Shown: one piece after another, positions 1-5,593 of the stretch
Numbering within the stretch: position 1 is the first letter of the stretch
Layout of the letters: every line of letters begins with the position of its first letter
Origin: CAZCBJ01 sp964496705
GTDB lineage: Bacteria; Chloroflexota; Anaerolineae; Anaerolineales; Anaerolineaceae
Reading direction: 5' to 3'
Assembly (NCBI GenBank): GCA_964496705.1
Contig: CAZCBJ010000180.1
Span: forward strand, 1-8,378
DNA length: 8,378 nt
Translations under genes and position numbers: made by a program
The notes under the pieces: generated by a model
The model's database searches: none
Seen by the model: only the letters and a program-made list of their open reading frames with translations
Told to the model about the DNA's origin: nothing

Positions 1-1250
1 TCTGCGCCCGCAGCAAAGAGAGACGGCACCTGATACGGGAGCTGAATTGTGTCCGGCGCATAACCGCGCGATCTGCGGATCATATAGGGCCGGGCGTCCA
101 TCTCCCGCACCACCGAATCATCCATGCGCATGTTGATCGGCCGGTCATGAAGCAGGAAACCGTCCGCAAGTGAAGGAAGGCGCTGCCAGGCTTCGTCATC
201 CCGGTAGGCGATGGGTTCTTCGCTGAGATTGGCGCTGGTCATCACCAGAACGGTTGGATACCCATCTTCAGGTTCAAGCAGAAGCAGATGCAAAGGCGTG
301 TAAGGCAGCATCATCCCCCAGGTGCGTTGATGCGGAGCACATTGTGGATCAATGACCGATGAGGCTTTTCTTTCGAGCAAAACGATCGGGTTTTGGACCT
401 TGGTCAGAAGGTCGCGTTCCAGTTGAGAAACATGAGCGTGTTGTTGTATACCATCCAGGTTCCAGGCCATGATAGCAAATGGTTTGTCGCTGCGTTTCTT
501 GCGCAGGCGCAGCTTTTTGACCGCATCCGCATGGGTGGCATCACAGGCCAGATGGTAGCCCCCCAGACCTTTCACCGCGATGATTTTTCCAGCGCGGATG
601 GATTGGCGGGCGAGTTGGAGGGCTTCACCGCGCTGCCCCAGCAACCGGTCATTTTCCATATAGGCAAGCTGAGGTCCGCAGGTTGGACAGGCGATCGGTT
701 GAGCATGAAAACGGCGATTCAAAGGATTCTCGTATTCAGAGCGGCAGTCCGGGCACATGGCGAAAGCAGCCATGGTTGTCTTGGGGCGGTCGTAGGGGAT
801 ATCCTGGATGATCGAGAAACGCGGGCCGCAGTTGGTGCAATTGATGAACGGATAGCGGAAGCGGCGATCTTGCGGGTCAAACAGCTCGCGGCGACAATCA
901 GTGCATACAGCTACATCAGGCGAGATGGGGATGAAGTCACCCGGTTGTGGAGAGCTTTCCAGAATGGAAAACTGGCTGTGATGTTTACCCTGGATTTCCG
1001 CGACGGCAATCTCATCAATGCGCGCCAGAGGTGGAGGGCTGGTGTGAATATCTGAGATGAAGGCTTCCAGGTCTTGCCGAGCACCGGTTACGACGATTTC
1101 TACGCCGCTGGAGGTGTTCCGAACCCAACCGGTCAGCGAATGCCTGGTGGCTGATTCGTAGATAAAGGGGCGGAATCCCACTCCTTGTACGATCCCTCGC
1201 ACAAAAACATGCCTGGTCTGGGGGATTTTGGCTGACCGATCTTTCTTCAA
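1..1250 (-). CDS. hypF: Carbamoyltransferase HypF, N-terminal part (3' end beyond left edge)
   Basis: HypF uses carbamoyl phosphate and ATP to carbamoylate the C-terminal cysteine of HypE, the first step toward the CN ligands of the NiFe site. About 416 residues are visible without an internal stop. The acylphosphatase domain comes first (VRGIVQGVGFRPF at residues 17-29, with catalytic Arg27 and Asn45 in GWVRN). Two zinc-finger units follow, with paired CxxC at 116/119, 138/141, 166/169 and 188/191. A YrdC-like domain covers about 208-400 (KGLGGYHLACDA, MTSANLSEEP, HDRPINMRMDDSVV). The Kae1-like carbamoyltransferase domain would lie off the window. No ATG exists between the hypB stop and the acylphosphatase core. 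I chose TTG at 1250, which follows AGGTAGAG by a few bases; the alternative GTG would cut into the first strand of the domain. It begins 33 nt after hypB in the same frame and is probably cotranscribed. The family call is certain; the start is moderately sure. Confidence 0.95.
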   Translation of the reverse strand, partial: MKKDRSAKIPQTRHVFVRGIVQGVGFRPFIYESATRHSLTGWVRNTSSGVEIVVTGARQDLEAFISDIHTSPPPLARIDEIAVAEIQGKHHSQFSILESSPQPGDFIPISPDVAVCTDCRRELFDPQDRRFRYPFINCTNCGPRFSIIQDIPYDRPKTTMAAFAMCPDCRSEYENPLNRRFHAQPIACPTCGPQLAYMENDRLLGQRGEALQLARQSIRAGKIIAVKGLGGYHLACDATHADAVKKLRLRKKRSDKPFAIMAWNLDGIQQHAHVSQLERDLLTKVQNPIVLLERKASSVIDPQCAPHQRTWGMMLPYTPLHLLLLEPEDGYPTVLVMTSANLSEEPIAYRDDEAWQRLPSLADGFLLHDRPINMRMDDSVVREMDARPYMIRRSRGYAPDTIQLPYQVPSLFAAGA

Positions 1251-1283
1251 ATTCTCTACCTGTAGCGAATGGCTCGACCGTTT

Positions 1284-1952
1284 TCAGGGATTTTTTATAG
1301 CTAGAACCCTGGCGCGTAACCAATCTGTCCATTCCTGGATGCCTTCGCCGGTGGTGCAGGAAAGGGTGAAGGTGGTCAACCCTGGATTGAGCATCTCCAC
1401 CCCCGCGCGAAAATAATCCATGCGGAAATTCACGTAGGGCAGCAGATCAATTTTATTGATGATCAAAACATCCAGCCCACGGTAAATATTGGGGTATTTA
1501 TACGGCTTATCATCTCCTTCGGGGATGGATGCGATCAGCACATTGGCATGTGTGCCGAGGCTGAAGGCAGCCGGACAAACCAGGTTGCCGACATTCTCGA
1601 TGATCAATAAATCCAGCGCGGACAGGGGAAGCTGCTCCAGGCCGTGGCTGAGCATGGGAGCGTCGAGATGGCAATCTCCACCGGTGTTGATTTGCACTGC
1701 CGGCGCGCCGGCGTCTGAGACCAGGTCGGCGTCGATGGTGACCGGCGCGGTGTCGCCTTCGACAACGCCAATGCGAATAACCGGGCTGAGACTCTTAATG
1801 GTTTGCAAGATAACACTGGTTTTTCCAGCGCCTGGCGATGCCATGATGTTGAGGCTAAAAATGCGGTGGCGGTCCAGTATCTCACGGTTGACTGCTGCCA
1901 CCTGGTCATTTGCGCTTAGAATTTTCTCCACAACGGGAATGCGGACCGACAT
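1284..1952 (-). CDS. hypB: Hydrogenase nickel incorporation GTPase HypB
   Basis: HypB is a SIMIBI-class GTPase that, with HypA, drives nickel insertion into the hydrogenase large-subunit precursor in the cytoplasm. The 222-residue protein has the P-loop SPGAGKTS near residue 39, a VVEGD switch motif, IENVGNLVCP, and the guanine-specificity motif NKIDLL. The Cys-His pair in GGDCHLD and the cysteine of NLVCP match the metal site at the GTPase-dependent dimer interface. The N terminus has neither the His-rich stretch nor the high-affinity CxxC-type nickel motif found in some HypBs, so it is probably not a nickel-storage form. The ATG follows AGGAG by 6 nt, and that AGGAG overlaps the hypA stop codon, suggesting translational coupling. 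Length is normal for the family. HypF follows after 33 nt. Confidence 0.97.
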   Translation of the reverse strand: MSVRIPVVEKILSANDQVAAVNREILDRHRIFSLNIMASPGAGKTSVILQTIKSLSPVIRIGVVEGDTAPVTIDADLVSDAGAPAVQINTGGDCHLDAPMLSHGLEQLPLSALDLLIIENVGNLVCPAAFSLGTHANVLIASIPEGDDKPYKYPNIYRGLDVLIINKIDLLPYVNFRMDYFRAGVEMLNPGLTTFTLSCTTGEGIQEWTDWLRARVLAIKNP

Positions 1953-1961
1953 TGTTTTCTC

Positions 1962-2306
1962 CTACAGCTCTATTTGAATGCTGTCGACCCAGAATTCTTC
2001 ACCCGCGGTTATCTTAAGACGCGCGCTGCCGCATCCGGGGCAGGGGGTCAGGTCGCCATTTAACCTAAAGCTTTGACCGCAATCCTGGCAGGTCAATTCA
2101 GCAGGAATGCGCTTGAAATGTAAACTGGCACCGTGACAGGGCGAATTCTGACTGATGAAATCCCAGTAAAATTGCACCGAGTCATCCACAATGCTGGACA
2201 ACTGACCGATGACAAGGTAGATGTCGGTGACGCGGGTCGCATTTGCCTGCCGGGCATGTTTGAGGGCAATATTCAAGATCGATTCGGTCACAGCCAGTTC
2301 GTGCAT
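1962..2306 (-). CDS. hypA: Hydrogenase nickel chaperone HypA
   Basis: HypA is a small nickel metallochaperone that works with HypB to load Ni into the NiFe active site. The 114-residue protein starts with the Met-His-Glu nickel-binding motif, so the start at 2306 is fixed by function. The zinc site is Cys73/Cys76 and Cys89/Cys92 (CQDC and CPGC). Length and motif order are typical. The gene has no visible Shine-Dalgarno; instead TATAAT stands 6 nt before the ATG, as expected for a leaderless transcript (see that feature). Its stop overlaps the hypB ribosome binding site, with 9 nt between the two genes. Confidence 0.97.
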   Translation of the reverse strand: MHELAVTESILNIALKHARQANATRVTDIYLVIGQLSSIVDDSVQFYWDFISQNSPCHGASLHFKRIPAELTCQDCGQSFRLNGDLTPCPGCGSARLKITAGEEFWVDSIQIEL

Positions 2307-2312
2307 GGGGTC

Positions 2313-2318
2313 ATTATA
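2313..2318 (-). promoter_or_regulatory. Candidate -10 box for hypA (leaderless transcript)
   Basis: On the minus strand a perfect TATAAT (within TATATAAT) is followed by GACCCC and then the hypA ATG. Transcription normally starts 6-7 nt after a -10 box, which would put the first base at or beside the A of the ATG. No Shine-Dalgarno is present to argue otherwise. No good -35 hexamer is seen at 16-18 nt spacing (CAACTA at 17), so the promoter would be weak or activator-dependent. The region between it and the upstream palindrome is AT-rich. This is inference from position; a chance match in AT-rich DNA is possible. Confidence 0.4.
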
Positions 2319-2353
2319 TACGAAAAGGATAAAAATAGTTGATTTAGATTCGA

Positions 2354-2384
2354 TGACCGTTACCGATCCGGTAAGAAGCGGTCA
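2354..2384. repeat. Nested inverted repeat upstream of hypA (operator or hairpin)
   Basis: Reading the plus strand, TGACCG and TTACCG are followed by the 3-nt centre ATC, then CGGTAA, a 4-nt GAAG insert, and CGGTCA. The inner 6-bp arms and the outer 6-bp arms are each perfect, and all four arms are variants of one half-site, T(G/T)ACCG. It begins 7 nt after the stop of the cNMP-domain gene and ends 35 nt before the candidate -10 box, roughly positions -40 to -75, where an activator could bind. As RNA it would form a bulged hairpin, but no U-run follows directly, so a classic terminator is unlikely. Confidence 0.5.
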
Positions 2385-2390
2385 CCTGGC

Positions 2391-2894
2391 CTACTCGTAC
2401 TGGGTCGGATATTGCGATTTGGTGAGGATGACGTCGAACAATTGCAGCCGGGTGATCAACAGACGGCTGGCAGCCACATTGGCTACCCGGCGCATGATCA
2501 CATAACCGATGTCATGGTCTTCGTCGCACAACAAACGCAGCGCATCTCCGTTGAAAGCCAGCAAACGGGCGTCCTTGCTAATTCTGGCCGTCGAGGTGCG
2601 GTTACGAACCACTGGAGTCAGACTGGTCCATCCGATGATATCCAGCGCTTCGGCCACCATCAATTTCAGACTGCCTTTTTGTGGCACATGGATTTCCAGA
2701 ATAATCTCGCCTTCCAGCAAAATATATAGTCCATCTGTGCGGTCACCCTCGTGAAACAACTCAGTGCCAGCCGGAACATTACGAATAGAGGCGCAGCGGG
2801 CAAGCCTTTCCAGTTGGAAAGGCTTTAAATCCAGAAACCAGGGAATGGTTGCCAGAATTTTGGAAAGGTCACTGCCGGTGTTGATCGGTTTCAA
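2391..2894 (-). CDS. Stand-alone cyclic-nucleotide-binding-domain protein, no DNA-binding domain
   Basis: This 167-residue protein is a Crp/Fnr-type sensory domain alone. The N-terminal helix (residues 10-35, PWFLDLKPFQLERLA) leads to the beta-roll with FHEGDRTDGLYILLEGEI (47-64), then DIIGWTSL (85-92) and RNRTSTAR (97-104), and a long helix at about 117-150. No helix-turn-helix follows; the protein ends after a short tail. The phosphate-binding arginine is probably kept (Arg97 or Arg99), but the ribose-binding Glu of the usual GEL motif is replaced: the sequence reads Gly88-Trp89. It may therefore bind something other than cAMP, or no ligand. An in-frame TAG lies three codons upstream of the TTG at 2894 and no ATG is available near the start, so TTG is the likely start, with a weak ribosome site. 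It sits between the protease and hypA, which suggests a regulatory or assembly role in the hydrogenase system; that is inference. Confidence 0.85.
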   Translation of the reverse strand: MKPINTGSDLSKILATIPWFLDLKPFQLERLARCASIRNVPAGTELFHEGDRTDGLYILLEGEIILEIHVPQKGSLKLMVAEALDIIGWTSLTPVVRNRTSTARISKDARLLAFNGDALRLLCDEDHDIGYVIMRRVANVAASRLLITRLQLFDVILTKSQYPTQYE

Positions 2895-2965
2895 ATCGCT
2901 CTATCGTAAATTCAAGATGTCTATACTTTTTACACCATTCTGATGTGAGCATGAAGTGTTTTCCG

Positions 2966-3484
2966 TCACTCGTGTGAGGGTAAATTGTCAGGTAGCCAAC
3001 TCTCGCGTAGCCAGGTGAGGATGTGGTCGGCAGCCTGTCCCGCCAATTGGCAAGTCCGCCCCGAAAGCTCCTGACCGAAGCCAAACTCAAACCCACGCAC
3101 AGATGCCAACAAAGCCGAGGGACAATTCCCATACACATTCAATGCAATGCTCAAACAGGTCTCGGCGGTCATATGGTGGGTGAGGGGTGCTGATTGGAAC
3201 TGGGGAAGAAGAGGCGTGAAATGCAAGTCATCAGGTATACCACCCGTGTGAGCATCTACAAACACAGCCAGATCATAGCGGGCGATGATCTCCGCCAACT
3301 CAGGATAAAGCTGCAGGGTGAAAATAAGGTCGGCAACCTGAACAGAGGGTAACATTTTTTCGTCCACTTCTTCCCATACAGCCAGCCCCAACTGACGGGA
3401 AAGCTGATTCAGGATATGCCAGGCAACCCCATCATCCTGCCGATCCAGATTCCCGTATCCGATCACCAATGTTTTGGGAGACAT
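2966..3484 (-). CDS. hoxW: Hydrogenase maturation protease (HoxW/HyaD/HycI family)
   Basis: This nickel-recognising endopeptidase cuts the C-terminal tail from the Ni-loaded large subunit, the last step before HoxH pairs with HoxY. With the start at 3484 it has 172 residues. It opens with LVIGYGNLDRQDDGVAWH (6-23); Asp17 or Asp18, Asp77 (VFVDAHTGG) and His103 or His104 (PLTHHMT) match the three nickel-sensing residues of the family. An upstream in-frame ATG at 3553 would add 23 residues without family support and would run translation through the strong hairpin, so I prefer the internal ATG that directly precedes the first strand. Neither ATG has a clear Shine-Dalgarno. Being next to hoxH, it is probably the specific protease for that protein. 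The hoxW symbol rests on that pairing. Confidence 0.93.
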   Translation of the reverse strand: MSPKTLVIGYGNLDRQDDGVAWHILNQLSRQLGLAVWEEVDEKMLPSVQVADLIFTLQLYPELAEIIARYDLAVFVDAHTGGIPDDLHFTPLLPQFQSAPLTHHMTAETCLSIALNVYGNCPSALLASVRGFEFGFGQELSGRTCQLAGQAADHILTWLRESWLPDNLPSHE

Positions 3485-3505
3485 GTGGTCAAGTTCACTT
3501 TCTAT

Positions 3506-3540
3506 CAACACCCGCTGCGGGATTCCCGCAACGGGTGTTG
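3506..3540. repeat. Strong intercistronic hairpin between hoxH and the protease gene
   Basis: The arms CAACACCCG (3506-3514) and CGGGTGTTG (3532-3540) pair perfectly. After one C/A mismatch, TGCGGG (3516-3521) pairs with CCCGCA (3525-3530) around the 3-nt loop ATT. One more T-A pair can be added outside, giving 16 bp with one mismatch. It lies in the 92-nt gap after the hoxH stop and 21 nt before the protease ATG. No T-run follows on either strand, so it does not look like an intrinsic terminator. It could protect the 3' end of the structural-gene message, attenuate downstream expression, or hinder translation of the protease. Confidence 0.75.
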
Positions 3541-3576
3541 AAAAGTTGATCATTGAGGAGCAAAAATGCTGCCCGC

Positions 3577-4998
3577 TTACCTGCTCAGAGTCTGCAGCAG
3601 GTTTCCAGCCGAGTCGAGCAGCTCGATGGTGATGGGCATTTTACCGACGGCATGGGTCGAACAGGAAAGGCAGGGATCGTGCGCGCGCACAGCGGCTTCG
3701 ACGCGGTTGAGCAAACCCTCGTGAATTTGCGGACCGTTGATATAGGTCTTGGCAACGCTGTCGACAGCATGGCTCATCGCCCAGTTATTGTGCCCGGTGG
3801 CAACGATCAGATTGACCTTTTTTAACTGACCGGTGGGAGTAGTCCAGTAGTGGTGGAAGAGTGTCCCGCGAGGCGCTTCGATGACGCCCACCCCTTCGCC
3901 CTTCAACTGCTGGCGCGTGTTCATGATGTGGGTGCTGGTGATATCAGTGTCTTCGCAAAGGCGGCGAACATTTTCCAGCGCATACAGGATTTCGATCAGG
4001 CGGGCAGTATGGAAATGGAGGGTGTTTTCAACCGGCAGGCCTGCATTTAGCGACTTGAAGAATTTCATTTGCTCATTCGCAATGGGCGTATCGATGAGGT
4101 CGGCGGCATTCAAGCGGCCCAGCGGACCCACACGATAAACACCGCCCGGGAATCCCATTTTCTTGTAATAGGGGAATTTCAGATAGGACCAGCTCTCCAC
4201 ATGCTCGGCGATGTAATCGAGGTAGTTGCGCCCGTCGAATTTTTCGAGCTGTACACCTTTGTCATCCACCAGGCGCACGTCGCCATCGTATAACTCCAAT
4301 GCGTTCTCAGGCGTGACCAAACCGAAATAACCGCTCTTGAAGACGGCAAACCGGTTGATATCTTCGGCATTTTTCTCCGCCCAGGCTTTCATAATTACGA
4401 GACCAAGCTGGGTGGTTGCCAGGGCTTCATCCAGCCCGGACAGGATGGCATCTCGATCAGCGGCGCTGAGGGCTTTGTTCACACCACCGGGAACTGCGAA
4501 ATTAGGGTGAATGCGTCTGCCACCCAGCAGGTAAATGATATTTTGGCCGTATTTGCGCAGGTTAACCGCCTTCAGGGTTAAGGCAGGGTCGGCCTGGATC
4601 AATCCAACCACATTGCGCACGGCTGGATCAGCATCAAAGCCCAGCAGGAAATCCGGCCCGGCCAGCTCAAAAAAGTGCATGCCGTGGCTCTGGATGACCT
4701 GGCCCATGTGCATTAATTCGCGGAGCATGTTGGCGGGGCGTGGCGGAGGGCAGCCCAACACTTCATCACCGGCTTTGGCGGCTGCCAGATGGTGACTCAC
4801 CGGGCAAATCCCGCAAATGCGCGGCGTAATGGAAGGCATCTCAAAAACCATGCGACCTTCGCAGAATTTTTCGAAGCCGCGAAATTCATTGACATGCAGG
4901 TAAGCGCGTTCAACTTTACCGGCATCATCCAGCCGGATAGTCACTTTGGCATGACCTTCGATACGGGTTACTGGTTCAATCGTAATTTTCTGTCCCAT
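3577..4998 (-). CDS. hoxH: [NiFe]-hydrogenase large subunit HoxH
   Basis: HoxH holds the NiFe(CN)2CO centre where H2 is split or made. The 473-residue protein has the N-terminal ligand motif RICGICPVSHH (Cys62, Cys65) and the C-terminal motif DPCLSCSTH (Cys443, Cys446, His449). After His449 a 24-residue tail (AVGKMP to the end) should be removed by the protease encoded next door. EPVTRIEGH at residues 8-16 and EFRGFEKF at 38-45 match bidirectional group 3d-type subunits. Two ATGs lie six bases apart; AGGAGG (5010-5005) directly abuts the first (5004) but is 6 nt from the second (4998), so the second is the better start. The other choice adds Met-Asn only. HoxY ends 16 nt upstream. Group assignment is from motifs only; family identity is certain. 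Confidence 0.97.
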   Translation of the reverse strand: MGQKITIEPVTRIEGHAKVTIRLDDAGKVERAYLHVNEFRGFEKFCEGRMVFEMPSITPRICGICPVSHHLAAAKAGDEVLGCPPPRPANMLRELMHMGQVIQSHGMHFFELAGPDFLLGFDADPAVRNVVGLIQADPALTLKAVNLRKYGQNIIYLLGGRRIHPNFAVPGGVNKALSAADRDAILSGLDEALATTQLGLVIMKAWAEKNAEDINRFAVFKSGYFGLVTPENALELYDGDVRLVDDKGVQLEKFDGRNYLDYIAEHVESWSYLKFPYYKKMGFPGGVYRVGPLGRLNAADLIDTPIANEQMKFFKSLNAGLPVENTLHFHTARLIEILYALENVRRLCEDTDITSTHIMNTRQQLKGEGVGVIEAPRGTLFHHYWTTPTGQLKKVNLIVATGHNNWAMSHAVDSVAKTYINGPQIHEGLLNRVEAAVRAHDPCLSCSTHAVGKMPITIELLDSAGNLLQTLSR

Positions 4999-5004
4999 GT
5001 TCAT

Positions 5005-5010
5005 CCTCCT
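5005..5010 (-). promoter_or_regulatory. Ribosome binding site deciding the hoxH start
   Basis: A perfect AGGAGG on the minus strand touches the first of two in-frame ATGs and stands 6 nt from the second. Normal spacing is about 5-9 nt, so it favours the second ATG at 4998. Confidence 0.8.
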
Positions 5011-5014
5011 AACA

Positions 5015-5557
5015 CTAATGCCAGTGCAGTTTATCGCCCTTTAACTCGGGAATGCGCCCTTGCGCCAGTTCAGCCAACACGTAGAAGATCACGTCCGCAT
5101 CTGGCGGGCAGCCAGGCACAAAGAGGTCCACTGGGACCACCTCACTGACAGCGCGAACCCGGGTTGGGACGGCCAGTTCGGGATCATCAGGTATCTTGCC
5201 TTCTGAGTCGGTGCTTTCGGTTTCCACATACGCGCGGCGCAGCGATTCTTCGATCGTGAAGAAATTGCGCATCGCCGGCACACCGCCAAACACCGCACAA
5301 TCACCCAGCGCCACCAAAATTTTACAGCGTTTACGCATACGATGGGCGACTTCTTCATTGGCAGAGTTGTTGATTCCACCCTCTAAAATCCCGACTGCGA
5401 CACCGCTCTCATCCGGTTCTTTGAGATCGGTTACCGGGGTTGCGCGGATATCAGCCAGCTCTGCCACGGTGACGATGCGCTCGTCCATGTCCAGCAGTGA
5501 CATGTGGCAGCCGGCGCAGCCTGCCAGCCAATCAGAGGATACTTTTGGTTTTGCCAT
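5015..5557 (-). CDS. hoxY: [NiFe]-hydrogenase small subunit HoxY
   Basis: HoxY carries the proximal [4Fe-4S] cluster that moves electrons between the NiFe site of HoxH and the diaphorase subunits. The 180-residue protein starts almost directly with WLAGCAGCHMSLLD; Cys14, Cys17, Cys87 (LGDCAVFGG) and Cys150 (VPGCPPDAD) are the four cluster ligands. It lacks the Tat signal and the C-terminal medial and distal cluster domain of membrane uptake hydrogenases, which fits a soluble group 3d-type enzyme and the short HoxY length. The ATG has a strong AAGGAG site 6 nt upstream. The gene sits 36 nt after the HoxU-like gene and 16 nt before hoxH, as part of one operon. Confidence 0.97.
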   Translation of the reverse strand: MAKPKVSSDWLAGCAGCHMSLLDMDERIVTVAELADIRATPVTDLKEPDESGVAVGILEGGINNSANEEVAHRMRKRCKILVALGDCAVFGGVPAMRNFFTIEESLRRAYVETESTDSEGKIPDDPELAVPTRVRAVSEVVPVDLFVPGCPPDADVIFYVLAELAQGRIPELKGDKLHWH

Positions 5558-5593
5558 GATGGTCTCCTTTTCTAGTTTACCGTTAATCTTGCC

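Noticed and set aside
393..1055. Plus-strand open frame (220 codons) opposite hypF
   Set aside because: The opposite strand encodes an unbroken HypF with zinc-finger and YrdC motifs. The plus-strand product shows no recognisable motif.
1015..1332. Minus-strand frame of 105 codons overlapping the hypB end and hypF start
   Set aside because: The Cys/Arg-rich product is an out-of-frame reading of the HypF acylphosphatase region. The correct frame gives VRGIVQGVGFRPF.
1489..1977. Plus-strand open frame (162 codons) opposite hypB
   Set aside because: It is fully antisense to a canonical GTPase gene, has no ribosome site I could credit, and no recognisable domain.
2895..2965. Possible promoter before the cNMP-domain gene (CTCACA and TATAGA, 18-nt spacing, minus strand)
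   Set aside because: Each box matches only four of six consensus bases, and the operon layout already explains expression. Too weak to list.
3485..3553. N-terminal extension of the protease from the ATG at 3553
   Set aside because: It would place the strong hairpin inside the coding region, has no ribosome site, and adds 23 residues before a family-typical start at LVIGYGN.
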